Positions 45,216 to 53,758 of a DNA stretch of 64,000 bases are shown here, piece by piece. Where the stretch lies: contig NZ_CP082918.1 of NCBI RefSeq assembly GCF_019931755.1, forward strand, positions 2,522,001 to 2,586,000, given 5' to 3'. Position 1 is the first letter of the stretch; each line of letters starts with the position of its first letter. The translations under genes and the position numbers were made by a program. This stretch comes from Sutcliffiella horikoshii (lineage in GTDB: Bacteria; Bacillota; Bacilli; Bacillales; Bacillaceae_I). The notes beneath the pieces are model-generated. The model did not search any database and was not told the DNA's origin. It worked only from the letters and a program-made list of their open reading frames with translations.

Positions 45216-45401
45216 ATGATGAATCAGAAAACTGAGTTACAAAAATCCTTAGAAACTTATGCGTTTTTAATTGTAATAACAGGTTTCTTTTTAACGTCAA
45301 TTGTAGTTGCAGCCATGGTAACCGACCAAAATATATTTTCAACGTTGCCGAAATTTTCTTGGGATATGGTAAATAGTTGGGACGAAATTTTTAATCGGTA
45401 A
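45216..45401 (+). CDS. Single-span membrane protein, unrecognised
   Basis: 61 residues with one membrane segment at ~15-33 (YAFLIVITGFFLTSIVVAAMV) and a short polar C-terminal part with three Trp (FSWDMVNSWDEIF). ATG with AGAGGAAAG upstream. Follows the secreted-protein gene and ends in a strong terminator; the two may act together at the cell surface, but this is inference from position only. Confidence 0.65.
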   Translation: MMNQKTELQKSLETYAFLIVITGFFLTSIVVAAMVTDQNIFSTLPKFSWDMVNSWDEIFNR

Positions 45402-45407
45402 AATAAC

Positions 45408-45458
45408 AAAGTCGACTTGTTTGAGGGATAAACTCTCCATACAAGTCGACCTTTTTTA
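45408..45458. terminator. Bidirectional terminator
   Basis: GTCGACTTGT and ACAAGTCGAC form a perfect 10-bp stem with a 20-base loop, then CTTTTTT. It also covers the end of the convergent VOC gene. Confidence 0.88.
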
Positions 45459-45827
45459 TCTATGCTGATCAATTAAGATAGGGTTGCCATCTGGATCTTC
45501 TATTGTGAGGCTGGCCGGTCCCTTAGTTGATTCATCTGCTTCTGTCAGGATTTTAATTCCTTTTTCCTTAAGGTTCTTTTGAAGGACTCTGACATCTGTA
45601 AATTCATCCAAGTTCTCTGCATTTTGATTCCAGCCTGGATTAAATGTCAAAATATTTTTCTCAAACATCCCTTGGAAAAGCCCAATCACACAACTTTCAT
45701 TCTTCATAATCAACCAATTTTGGCTGATTTCCCCTCCCAATACTTCAAAGCCGAGACACTCATAGAATTCTTTTGATTTATGGATGTCTTTAACTGTTAA
45801 ACTAACTGAAAATGCGCCTAGTTTCAT
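45456..45827 (-). CDS. VOC/glyoxalase-fold protein
   Basis: 123 residues with two beta-alpha-beta-beta-beta modules of the vicinal oxygen chelate fold: [20 protein letters not shown] at residues 7-26 and [15 protein letters not shown] near the end. May be a metal-dependent lyase, dioxygenase or resistance protein; no substrate can be assigned. ATG at 45827 with GGGGGAGG upstream; longer reading rejected. Confidence 0.85.
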   Translation of the reverse strand: MKLGAFSVSLTVKDIHKSKEFYECLGFEVLGGEISQNWLIMKNESCVIGLFQGMFEKNILTFNPGWNQNAENLDEFTDVRVLQKNLKEKGIKILTEADESTKGPASLTIEDPDGNPILIDQHR

Positions 45828-45958
45828 CGTTCCTCCCCCTGGATAGGAATATCCTAGCCGTTTAAGATTTTCCACTCTATTATATCAATAATACGGAAAG
45901 AGAAAGTAGAGAATTTTCATTTAATTTATTTTATAATAATCTATAGGGGGAGATATAG

Positions 45959-46504
45959 ATGAATTTTACATATGAAGAAGTACCTAGTGATAGATTAGAA
46001 ATTTGCAAAGAAATATGTAATGAGTTAATGGTATACCAGAAATCATTGGCGTATATTACACCTGAACGTTTCGATAACATGACATATGAAACTAGGTTAG
46101 TTCCCTCTGTAGAAAAAGCTCAACACAATTTTGTGTTAGTAGTCAAAGATGAGGATGAAGTCATTGGCTATGTTTATTCAAACATTTCTCCAAAAGAGGT
46201 CTATTCCTCTGATTTCGCCACTTTTTTTGACATGAATACTGTTAAAAAAACTCATGTTGGATGTTTGTCTCAATTCTACATTAAGGATAAATATCGCCAA
46301 TACGGAATTGGTTCAAAGCTGTTTTCAATGTCCATGGATTGGCTACAAAACTTTGATCAAGTAGAAGATTATTTTATTTTTGTTTCAAATGGGAATGAGC
46401 AGGCACTTGAGTTTTATAAGCGAAAGGGCTTTTTTGTAAGTCATGAGATTTTAGATGGGTTTATTACAGTTTTAAGAAACAAAAAGGCGGAAAACAATGA
46501 ATAA
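45959..46504 (+). CDS. GNAT family N-acetyltransferase
   Basis: 181 residues. The acetyl-CoA site is LSQFYIKDKYRQYGIGSKLF near residues 99-118 (variant Q/RxxGxG/A as RQYGIG), with the C-terminal FYKRKGFF. Substrate unknown. ATG with GGGGGAG seven bases upstream. Overlaps the following methyltransferase gene by eight bases, so the two are probably translated together. Confidence 0.86.
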   Translation: MNFTYEEVPSDRLEICKEICNELMVYQKSLAYITPERFDNMTYETRLVPSVEKAQHNFVLVVKDEDEVIGYVYSNISPKEVYSSDFATFFDMNTVKKTHVGCLSQFYIKDKYRQYGIGSKLFSMSMDWLQNFDQVEDYFIFVSNGNEQALEFYKRKGFFVSHEILDGFITVLRNKKAENNE

Positions 46505-47258
46505 TATTTACAGTGATAATCTGGAAAAATATGCAGATGCAAATGAATATGACCATAAACACGAGAATTTTTTAATAGACTTACCTTTAATTCTTGAATG
46601 GGCACCTGCAGATGGACCGATAGTTGAATTAGCGTGCGGAACGGGTAGATTGACAGTTCCAATAGCAGAACTAGGGCATGAAATGATAGGAGTGGACATT
46701 CATGCAGGCATGCTCGAACAGGCAAAGGCCAAGGCTATTGATAAAAATTTAACCATTCAATGGTTCTTACAGGATTGCACTCAGTTATCTCTTAAACAAT
46801 CCACTAAGTTAATGTTCATGTGTGGTAACTCCTTTCAACATTTCTTGACCAATGAGGTACAAGATGCACTTTTCCAATCCGTCCACCGACACCTAGAAGA
46901 TGGAGCGATATTCATTTTTGATACAAGAAATCCGATTATGGAGGAGTTATCAAAAGTGGATGAGTATGAAGAGCATTTTAAGCATTCTAATGGTTTGCGG
47001 GTGAGAGAGTATCATAAAGAAACGTATAATCCTATGACACAGATACTTCACTGCGAGACAGAAAGAAGATTTTTCAAAGGCACAAATGTAGCATCGGTAG
47101 AGAACGATAAAATATCATTGCGTTATGTTTTCCCATTGGAAATGCGACGTCTTATTAATGTGCATGGATTTAGGATATTACATGAATATGGGGACTGGAA
47201 GAAGGGTTCATTAACTCCTAAAAGTCCCCAAATGATCTATGTTTGCCGAAAAATATAG
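46497..47258 (+). CDS. SAM-dependent methyltransferase
   Basis: 253 residues, class I methyltransferase: motif I VELACGTGRLT near residue 43, DIHAGMLEQAK near 66 (acidic residue binding SAM ribose), QDCTQLSL near 92. Substrate unknown. Its ATG lies inside the last codons of the acetyltransferase gene. Together they may modify the same small molecule, but this is inference from overlap. Confidence 0.88.
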   Translation: MNNIYSDNLEKYADANEYDHKHENFLIDLPLILEWAPADGPIVELACGTGRLTVPIAELGHEMIGVDIHAGMLEQAKAKAIDKNLTIQWFLQDCTQLSLKQSTKLMFMCGNSFQHFLTNEVQDALFQSVHRHLEDGAIFIFDTRNPIMEELSKVDEYEEHFKHSNGLRVREYHKETYNPMTQILHCETERRFFKGTNVASVENDKISLRYVFPLEMRRLINVHGFRILHEYGDWKKGSLTPKSPQMIYVCRKI

Positions 47259-47264
47259 TTTAAA

Positions 47265-47296
47265 AAGGAGTAGCAACTAATCGTTGGCTACTCCTT
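47265..47296. terminator. Bidirectional terminator
   Basis: AAGGAGTAGC and GCTACTCCTT form a perfect 10-bp stem between the convergent methyltransferase and VOC genes; it includes the VOC stop codon. Confidence 0.8.
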
Positions 47297-47686
47297 CTCC
47301 GTAAGGTCTTTCTGGTCTACATTAAATTCAATTAAATTATTGGAAGGATCCATACAAAAGATTTGTGCAAAACCGCTTTTGCTATGAGGTTTTTGTACTA
47401 TTTCAATGCCTTTACTTTCAAGGAATTCCACCGTTTGATAATAATCTTCTACTCTGATGGCAAAATGACCATCTCTACTGTCGATATGATCTTTGTGCCT
47501 CAAGGTTTCTGCCTGTTTATTTTCTATTAAATGAAGCTGAGAATTCCCAACCTCATACCATGCACCAGGAAAGTCAAAGTCTGGTCTTTTTAACTCAGGA
47601 AACCCAAGGAGTGTTCCGTAGAAGTTTTTTGCTTCTTCCACATCATTTACTGCAAGGCTGACATGATGTAAGTCTGATATTTTCAT
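47288..47686 (-). CDS. VOC/glyoxalase-fold protein
   Basis: 132 residues. HHVSLAVNDVEEAKNFYGTLLG at the N-terminus has a metal-ligand His, and the second module shows HFAIRVEDYYQTVEFLESKG and FCMDPSNNLIEFN with a terminal Glu ligand. Likely a metal-dependent glyoxalase-type enzyme; substrate unknown. ATG with GAGGTCGTG upstream. Distinct from the VOC protein at 45456. Confidence 0.87.
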   Translation of the reverse strand: MKISDLHHVSLAVNDVEEAKNFYGTLLGFPELKRPDFDFPGAWYEVGNSQLHLIENKQAETLRHKDHIDSRDGHFAIRVEDYYQTVEFLESKGIEIVQKPHSKSGFAQIFCMDPSNNLIEFNVDQKDLTEKE

Positions 47687-47731
47687 CTTGGTTACACGAC
47701 CTCTCTAATGTAATTTAGCACTAGTATATCA

Positions 47732-48469
47732 CTAGTTGTCTGAGCTTCCCTTTCCTAAAGAGAACCCAGCAAAAAACCTACCACCTTGAGGTTCCAATAT
47801 TTCCTCTACAATATGTATAACTTTGCTCTTATCATTGGTGGTATAAAATAAATCAAACGCTTCCGTAAATGCTCCTGCAAAGTCAACATCAAATTCTACA
47901 AGAGAACGATGAATCCATTTGGAAGAACCGATCCATCTATTATTAGTTCTTAAAACAAATTCTGCTGCAAGTTCAGCAAGTGTTCCGGCTATAAATACTC
48001 CCTCAGACCGATTCGTAGTCCCTATAAAGTCATCTAAAACATCGGTAAGGAAATATCGTTTCAACTTAATTGTTGATACGTCCCATTTTTCTGGTCCAGC
48101 ATGTAAAAGTGTTTTTGCCTCTTGTTTTATATCATCTAAAATACCCTTATCCTTTAGAACAATCCCCTCTGCAATCATTCTTGGCAAGCATGGTCGTGCC
48201 CTTTCGCAATCGCTTTTAAGAAATGCTTGATAGGACTCTAGGTTATGGCAGAATAACTCAACCGGCCATCCTAATTCTTCGAAGGATTCCCTGTATGAAG
48301 CGGGTAACTTTTGATCAAAGACCACAATATCCAAGTCTGACGTGGGACTCTCCTGTCGACGGACCACGCTACCCGCGAGTATCGCCCCATTACAATCAGG
48401 AAAAAATTTTTTTATGATTTTCTTTGCAGCTTCCATTGCAGGTAATCGTTGTAGATGATCTACTTTCAT
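47732..48469 (-). CDS. Nucleotidyltransferase-domain protein
   Basis: 245 residues. The GS-x10-DxD signature is seen as GSVVRRQESPTSDLDIVVFD near residues 33-52, so the active-site metal ligands are intact. The rest is helical and conserved with KLKRYFLTDVLDDF. Probably adenylylates a small molecule; substrate unknown. ATG at 48469. It lies next to yqkD and is the last gene of the inserted region. Confidence 0.83.
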   Translation of the reverse strand: MKVDHLQRLPAMEAAKKIIKKFFPDCNGAILAGSVVRRQESPTSDLDIVVFDQKLPASYRESFEELGWPVELFCHNLESYQAFLKSDCERARPCLPRMIAEGIVLKDKGILDDIKQEAKTLLHAGPEKWDVSTIKLKRYFLTDVLDDFIGTTNRSEGVFIAGTLAELAAEFVLRTNNRWIGSSKWIHRSLVEFDVDFAGAFTEAFDLFYTTNDKSKVIHIVEEILEPQGGRFFAGFSLGKGSSDN

Positions 48470-48614
48470 CCTTTAATCACCTCTTTTCCCAAAAGCATAT
48501 CATAAAAATACATCCATTATTAGATAAAATTTCTCTCTCTTCTCCCCTCTCATTTCCCATCCGGCTTATCCAAATGTTAAACTATGGTTATATATCCTTT
48601 TGGAGGTTTTTACG

Positions 48615-49541
48615 GTGAAACAGCTAAAACGCGTATTGATTGTTATGGGCATTTTACTTTCCTATATCCTGTTTGTCGGTATTTTTTTCACCAATAAAGT
48701 AATGTACATTCGTAAAAAAACAAACGAAGAAATTCTCCAGCGTGAAAAACTGCTCGGCCACTTTAAAGAAGATGTTTATTTGAAGTTACCTAAAAGAGAA
48801 CTTACCATCCCCTCCCCACTTGGATACAATATTTACGGGGAAATGTTTGATGTACCAGGTTCAACCCGTTATATGATTTTCAGTCATGGTGTTACACAGA
48901 ACACCCTCAATTCGATTAAATACATGAATATCTTCCTTGAAAGAGGCTGGAATGTCGTATTATATGATCATCGTAGACATGGTAAATCCGGTGGGAAGAC
49001 AACAAGCTATGGCTTTTATGAAAAGCATGATTTAAAAGCGGTCGTAGATTGGGTTCGGGAACATGCAGGAAGTGAAGCAACCATCGGGATCCATGGGGAA
49101 TCCATGGGTGCTGCAACACTGCTCATGTATGCTGGAGGAATTGAAGACGGTGCAGATTTCTACATCGCTGATTGTCCTTTTTCTGATCTTGAGGAACAGC
49201 TGACCTACCGTTTGAAAGCAGATTTCAAAATTCCCAAGCAGCTTGTCATGCCAATTGCCAATACTTTTTTACGCATAAGAGATAAGTACTCCATCCGGGA
49301 TGTCTCACCCATCAATGTTATTGAAAACATCGAGAATCCAGTCTTATTTATCCACAGTGAACCTGATGACTTTATTCCGATTATGATGACACAGCAACTT
49401 TTTGAAAAGAAAAAAGGCAAAAAGCAGTTGTATGTTGCTAGAAACGGAATGCATGCGATGAGCTACACGGAAAATCGCGAGGAATACGAAAAAGCGATTG
49501 ATGAATTTTTGGAGGAAATTGGTTTTGGCATGAAAGAGTAA
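48615..49541 (+). CDS. yqkD: Membrane-anchored alpha/beta hydrolase YqkD
   Basis: 308 residues. One N-terminal membrane segment (VLIVMGILLSYILFVGIFF) followed by a hydrolase domain: FSHGVTQNTLNSIKYM near residue 90, YDHRRHGKSGGKTTSYGFYE near 120, nucleophile in IGIHGESMGAATLL near 160 and catalytic His in NGMHAMSY near 280. It matches B. subtilis YqkD along its whole length. GTG at 48615 is chosen for GGAGG eight bases upstream. In B. subtilis yqkD adjoins yqkE; here 27 kb separates them. Confidence 0.9.
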   Translation: MKQLKRVLIVMGILLSYILFVGIFFTNKVMYIRKKTNEEILQREKLLGHFKEDVYLKLPKRELTIPSPLGYNIYGEMFDVPGSTRYMIFSHGVTQNTLNSIKYMNIFLERGWNVVLYDHRRHGKSGGKTTSYGFYEKHDLKAVVDWVREHAGSEATIGIHGESMGAATLLMYAGGIEDGADFYIADCPFSDLEEQLTYRLKADFKIPKQLVMPIANTFLRIRDKYSIRDVSPINVIENIENPVLFIHSEPDDFIPIMMTQQLFEKKKGKKQLYVARNGMHAMSYTENREEYEKAIDEFLEEIGFGMKE

Positions 49542-49546
49542 TACGT

Positions 49547-49582
49547 AAGGAGCAACCATACCGGTGGTTGTTCCTTTTTTGT
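49547..49582 (+). terminator. yqkD terminator
   Basis: AAGGAGCAACCA and TGGTTGTTCCTT form a 12-bp stem (one G-T pair) with a 6-base loop, then TTTTTT. Confidence 0.92.
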
Positions 49583-49649
49583 TCTTAGAATAATTTCCTA
49601 TTGTTAATTGAATCATAAAGATAGCGACAATTTTGAAGGAGTGAAAGGA

Positions 49650-50072
49650 ATGGACGAGCAAATCAAGGAATTAAACGCCTTTTTGGAAGGTGAATTCATG
49701 GGCATTCATGCGTATGAACATTATATTAAAAACACACAGGATGAAGCGATAAAGAAAGATTTGCAAACGATCCAGCAAAACCATAAGATGCATGCCATAT
49801 TTGTTGCAGAAAGAATTCAAAACTTGGGTGGCGAAGCGATCGATGATGTAGGCCTGGTAGGAGCTTTTCAGGAGAGAGTACAACAGGTAAAGGGCTACCC
49901 GAAGGATTCTCGAGCCATTATTGAAGGCGCTATCCATGGCGAGGAATTCGGCTCCGATATGATGGCAGAGTTTGTGAAGGGTGACCTTGATTTGGAGAGT
50001 AAGAATATGGTCCAGTCCATATTGAAGGAGCATATGCAGCATATTGAATTATTGAAAAAACACTTGAAATAG
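49650..50072 (+). CDS. Ferritin-like DUF2383-type protein
   Basis: 140 residues, four-helix-bundle pattern. Metal-ligand-like Glu and His are spread as in ferritin-like folds: GEFMGIHAYEHYI near residue 12, IIEGAIHGEEFG near 90 and LKEHMQHIELLKK near 124. Probably binds iron or manganese; role unknown, with related proteins linked to stress or sporulation. ATG at 49650 with GGAG and AAAGGA upstream. Single gene. Confidence 0.8.
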   Translation: MDEQIKELNAFLEGEFMGIHAYEHYIKNTQDEAIKKDLQTIQQNHKMHAIFVAERIQNLGGEAIDDVGLVGAFQERVQQVKGYPKDSRAIIEGAIHGEEFGSDMMAEFVKGDLDLESKNMVQSILKEHMQHIELLKKHLK

Positions 50073-50091
50073 GGAACGAACGAGGACGGTG

Positions 50092-50120
50092 CGGTTGCGA
50101 CTGTCCTCTAATTTTTTAGA
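50092..50120 (+). terminator. Terminator after the ferritin-like gene
   Basis: GAGGAC and GTCCTC with a GC-rich 5-10 base inner part, followed by TAATTTTTT. Confidence 0.75.
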
Positions 50121-50201
50121 AATCTGTTTTAAAATCCCCTACCCTACTCCAATATTTACTAATATAATAAAAGAAATAAAAATATGAAGGAGTAGTTAAG
50201 C

Positions 50202-50972
50202 ATGCTGGAATATTTCACCGTAACTATCACCCCTTTTCAATCAGAGCGACGAGTAAGTGTCCTGTTACCAAAAGGTTATGAAAAAACGGACAAGCGATAT
50301 CCTGTATTGTATATGCACGATGGACAAAATTTGTTTATCGATAGCGAAGCAAGCTTTGGGGTCAGCTGGGGGATCAAAGACTTTTTAGAACAAGAGTCAG
50401 ATCTTGAGATTATTGTGGTGGGTATAGATTGCAACCATGAAGGTTTTGAACGTTTCAACGAATATGCACCATGGGAAAATAGAGAGTTGGGACAAAAGCT
50501 CCTCAATGATGAGAACCTTACAGGTGGTAAAGGAAAAGAATATATTGATTACTTAACTTTTGAGTTAAAGCCTTTGATTGATGAAAAATACCGTACACTA
50601 CCAGAAGAAACGGCAATGGCCGGAAGTTCCATGGGTGGACTTATTTCAACATATGCGGCATGCAAATACCCTCATATCTACAAACGGATTGCATCCCTGT
50701 CCTCTGCCTATTGGATTAATCAACGTGAAATAGAAGCATACATACGAGAAAGTGATTTAAATGAGGTTGAACGATTTTATTTAGATGTCGGAACGAAAGA
50801 AGATACTTCTTTTATCAATCATCAAATATATATCGACTCCAGTCAAAGTGTATTTGATTTATTGGTAAAGAAGGTCGGGAAGGTACGCTTTGATGTGGTA
50901 GAGGATGCAGTTCATAACGAGGCTGCTTGGCGCAAGAGGCTTCCTGCCATGTTTGAGTTTTTGTATAACTAA
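50202..50972 (+). CDS. Esterase (esterase D / IroE-like alpha/beta hydrolase)
   Basis: 256 residues, no signal peptide. PVLYMHDGQNLF near residue 34, nucleophile in AGSSMGGLIS near 147 and HNEAAW near 240 as catalytic His give the PF00756-type esterase. Relatives act on siderophore esters, formylglutathione or acyl groups; the substrate here is unknown. ATG with GAAGGAG ten bases upstream. Single gene. Confidence 0.85.
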   Translation: MLEYFTVTITPFQSERRVSVLLPKGYEKTDKRYPVLYMHDGQNLFIDSEASFGVSWGIKDFLEQESDLEIIVVGIDCNHEGFERFNEYAPWENRELGQKLLNDENLTGGKGKEYIDYLTFELKPLIDEKYRTLPEETAMAGSSMGGLISTYAACKYPHIYKRIASLSSAYWINQREIEAYIRESDLNEVERFYLDVGTKEDTSFINHQIYIDSSQSVFDLLVKKVGKVRFDVVEDAVHNEAAWRKRLPAMFEFLYN

Positions 50973-50976
50973 AACG

Positions 50977-51005
50977 AAAAGGACTCAACCGGTGAGTCCT
51001 TTTTG
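50977..51005. terminator. Bidirectional terminator
   Basis: AAAAGGACTCA and TGAGTCCTTTT form an 11-bp stem with a 5-base loop between convergent genes. Confidence 0.92.
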
Positions 51006-51023
51006 TCCTTTTCATATTGTTAT

Positions 51024-51650
51024 TTAAAATGTTTCATACGTTACAACTTCATCTAATGGGAAACGTAATGTTCCATGTGCCTCTGCAGCTGAATTACCAA
51101 CAGAGATTAACATAATAGGGACATAACGCTCAGGGATGTTAAATTCTTTTCTGAAAGCTACTTTATCAAATCCACCCATTGGCACTGAGTCATAGCCTTT
51201 TTCTTTGGCTGCAAGCATCAATTGCATAGAGGCTAGCGACGCGTTCATTACCGCTTCATCACGTGCAAACTGGTCATTTGTATAAGCACCGTGAATCTGG
51301 TTTGTTAATATTTCTTTTACCTCAGGAGTCATAAATCCTTTGTTCACCACTTCCCCATACACTCTTTCCGCGTTGTGGTTTGCTTCAAGATCACCTAACA
51401 CCGCAATTGTGACGGAACTGTCGACTACTTGTTGCTGGTTGTAGGCAATTGGTAAAAGCTTCTCTTTCTGACTGTCAGATTGAATGACAAGGAATTTCCA
51501 ATGCTGCAGATTCCATGAAGATGGTGCAGTAATGGTTGCCTCTAATATGTCTTGAAGATCCTTTTGAGGCATATCGTATTGCGTGTATTTACGCACAGAA
51601 TGACGTTCTTTCATCGTTTCGATTGCTGATTTAGTAGTTGTGTTATTCAT
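51024..51650 (-). CDS. FMN-dependent nitroreductase family protein
   Basis: 208 residues. ERHSVRKY near residue 16 binds FMN phosphate; APSSWNLQHWKF near 42, NASLASMQLML near 137 and the C-terminal part are similar both to B. subtilis YdgI and to MhqN (YdfN), the quinone/azo stress nitroreductase. Likely reduces quinones or nitro compounds with NAD(P)H. ATG with AAGGAGTGATT upstream. The promoter carries MhqR-like half-sites, which favours a quinone-response role. Confidence 0.88.
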   Translation of the reverse strand: MNNTTTKSAIETMKERHSVRKYTQYDMPQKDLQDILEATITAPSSWNLQHWKFLVIQSDSQKEKLLPIAYNQQQVVDSSVTIAVLGDLEANHNAERVYGEVVNKGFMTPEVKEILTNQIHGAYTNDQFARDEAVMNASLASMQLMLAAKEKGYDSVPMGGFDKVAFRKEFNIPERYVPIMLISVGNSAAEAHGTLRFPLDEVVTYETF

Positions 51651-51693
51651 GAAGAAATCACTCCTTCTTCTAGTTGAGTTTGATTACTTTATA

Positions 51694-51741
51694 TTTTTAT
51701 CACAAGAATATCTCAATGTCAAAATGTATGCATTCGAGATA
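51694..51741 (-). promoter_or_regulatory. Nitroreductase promoter with MhqR-like half-sites
   Basis: Minus-strand TTGACA, 17 bp, TAAAAA (51722 to 51694). TATCTCGAAT lies just upstream of the -35 and TTGAGATA in the spacer. They resemble halves of the MhqR operator TATCTCGAATTCGAGATA, but are spaced about 15 bp wider than the known site. Tentative. Confidence 0.45.
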
Positions 51742-51811
51742 ACTGGAAGTTTCATCTACCATTTGAAAGTAATGGAATAACTCCAATCATTTTATATTTT
51801 TCCCCTTTCAA

Positions 51812-51846
51812 CAAAAAAAACTCCATCCCGAAAAAAGAATGGAGTT
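51812..51846 (-). terminator. Terminator after the YcgG-cupin gene
   Basis: Minus-strand AACTCCATTC and GGATGGAGTT (8-bp core) followed by TTTTTTTG, six bases after the stop. Confidence 0.9.
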
Positions 51847-51851
51847 AGCGA

Positions 51852-52928
51852 TTATTTTAATACTGCAATGACATACAAACATCCATCAATGCCGGCTAAA
51901 GATCCGTGTAACGTTTCTTTTGGTAAGTAAATCCGGTCCCCTTCCTGACAGGTAATAAGCTCGCCTCCCACTTCCATTGATACACTCCCACTCAAAATAT
52001 GTAAGACCTCATTTGTTGGGTGGGTATGAGTAGGATGGGCTTTGAACGGTTCGTCTTTCTGTACTTCCACATATCCTGTTCCCTTGATCGGTAATAGTTC
52101 CATTGTTATTTTTTCAAGACTACCTCCTACCCCTCTTTCTACTCGAAACTCTTTAAAGTCTGAAGGGAATGAATAAGTAACCCCTGACGTATTATTATTC
52201 TCCTTTTCCAACGACGCGTGAAATGGGCATTTTGATGTCTCCACATTATTATCATCCATTAAGAAGTACTGCCTCCATTCTCTCGTTTCTGTTTTACCAT
52301 ACCAGTTAAGCGAAGGATGAGCCGATACACTATCATACACTTCCAAACGATCCCTGACTGTTTTTTGAAATAACTTACCAATTTGCGTCTCGCCATTTAT
52401 ACCGTCAAACACCCATCTAGGCTGGAAAGTGATCATAAACGTTGAAGCTCTCCTACTTGCTCGTTTTTCATGTGCAGGAGTGTTGCAAACAACGAATATT
52501 GGTTCATCATGAAAAGAAAATTCCCATAGATAATGATTTGGATCTGTTGGGATATTTTCCGGCCATTCCTTTTCATCCAGCTGATGTAAGTGTTGGAGTA
52601 TATTCCAAAATTGTATTTCATACTGTTCTAACGTTTTTTTCTCCTCCGGCTTAAAGAATGCAACAAACGATGTATTCTTCCCGAGTTCCCTCGCTTCTTC
52701 AAGATATAATTTTAAAGCATCTGCCAAGTCCTCCATTGCATTTGAACTTGTTGGACTTTCAATAAAAGCAAAACGAAGCGAGCCCTGTTTAAACCCTTCT
52801 ACCCCGAATACACATGGAAACGGCCGGGTTTCAGACAACATATCGTTTGAGAATTCCGAGAAAACTTGCCTCCCCCATGGAGGAACATTCTTTAATGAAT
52901 AAAGTACTTCCAGGTCTAATTGCTGCAT
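51852..52928 (-). CDS. YqcI/YcgG family domain fused to a cupin
   Basis: 358 residues. Residues ~25-250 match the YqcI/YcgG family (PCVFGVEGFKQGSLRFAF near 38; PIFVVCNTPAHEKRASRRAS near 143; FMITFQPRWVFDG near 165), whose function is unknown. Residues ~280-358 form a cupin: HPTHTHPTNEVLHILSG near 300 and GDRIYLPKETLHG near 332 give the His ligands for a metal. ATG with GGGGGAGAAT upstream. A fusion of the two domains is unusual and suggests that they act on one substrate. Confidence 0.85.
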   Translation of the reverse strand: MQQLDLEVLYSLKNVPPWGRQVFSEFSNDMLSETRPFPCVFGVEGFKQGSLRFAFIESPTSSNAMEDLADALKLYLEEARELGKNTSFVAFFKPEEKKTLEQYEIQFWNILQHLHQLDEKEWPENIPTDPNHYLWEFSFHDEPIFVVCNTPAHEKRASRRASTFMITFQPRWVFDGINGETQIGKLFQKTVRDRLEVYDSVSAHPSLNWYGKTETREWRQYFLMDDNNVETSKCPFHASLEKENNNTSGVTYSFPSDFKEFRVERGVGGSLEKITMELLPIKGTGYVEVQKDEPFKAHPTHTHPTNEVLHILSGSVSMEVGGELITCQEGDRIYLPKETLHGSLAGIDGCLYVIAVLK

Positions 52929-53056
52929 CCATTCTCCCCCCTTTAGTTAAGCAAAGACTAATTATAAATACGAACAAATCTCTCCATCTATGCATGAAAC
53001 TGCTCTTCTTCTACATATAAATTTATGGACAAGTCTTGTTGTTAGGAGTAATTAAC

Positions 53057-53686
53057 ATGGAAATAATATGGATAATCCTTCACTTTATTGTACTTGGTAT
53101 CAGTTTGGCTGCTCCGGTGGGTCCAATAAATTTAGAAATGATCAAACGAGGAATTTCTTCTGGGTTTTATGCCTCCTGGCTGGTAGGACTGGGGGGAATG
53201 ACTGCTGATATTATATTTTTATTAATCATCTTAATTGGAATGGCACCTTATCTTCAACTCCAATGGGTGGAAATATGCATGTATGGAATAGGTGGTACTC
53301 TATTGCTATACCTTGGGATAACGACTATCTACAGCTCTTTTACAAAGAGGAAAATTCTCGAGATTGGACAACCTATTCAGAGGAATTCATATGTGGTTGG
53401 ATTTAGCATTGCTGCTTTTAATCCAATCAATTTTGTTTTCTGGTTCGGCATTTTCGGTTCCTCTATTCACGCTCTTTCCGAGAAAAGTTGGATAGTTGCA
53501 TTACTAGGTTGCTTCTCCTTATTACTCGGGATTTTTTTGTGGAACTTGAATATCGCCTTTACGGTTCACTTTGCACGCGCGTTTATTAAAGAAAAAATCC
53601 TTAAAACCGTTAATCTTGGGGCAGGGATATTTTTGACGGTATCTGCTTTTCCGTTTTTGTTTAGGTTTCTGAAGCTGATTTTATAA
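53057..53686 (+). CDS. LysE/ArgO-type amino acid exporter
   Basis: 209 residues with about six membrane segments. The LysE signature is seen as LAAPVGPINLEMIKRGISSG near residues 16-35, and FSIAAFNPINFVFWFG near 115 is the second conserved block. Probably exports an amino acid or related metabolite. ATG at 53057 with TTAGGAG nine bases upstream; an earlier in-frame TTG is less likely. No regulator is adjacent. A G-rich tract and array A2 follow the gene. Confidence 0.88.
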   Translation: MEIIWIILHFIVLGISLAAPVGPINLEMIKRGISSGFYASWLVGLGGMTADIIFLLIILIGMAPYLQLQWVEICMYGIGGTLLLYLGITTIYSSFTKRKILEIGQPIQRNSYVVGFSIAAFNPINFVFWFGIFGSSIHALSEKSWIVALLGCFSLLLGIFLWNLNIAFTVHFARAFIKEKILKTVNLGAGIFLTVSAFPFLFRFLKLIL

Positions 53687-53704
53687 AGATGGTGATGGCC
53701 CTCT

Positions 53705-53735
53705 GGGGAATAGGGGGATGATTGGGGGATGCGGG
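53705..53735 (+). other. G-quadruplex-type motif
   Basis: Four G runs, GGGG-N4-GGGGG-N6-GGGGG-N4-GGG, in 31 bases on the plus strand. It meets the G3+N1-7 rule. It lies 19 bases after the LysE-type gene and just before array A2. Overlapping its end, ATGCGGG-TTTTT-CCTGCAT can also fold as a small hairpin. Confidence 0.7.
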
Positions 53736-53758
53736 TTTTTCCTGCATACAAAAGAGGT

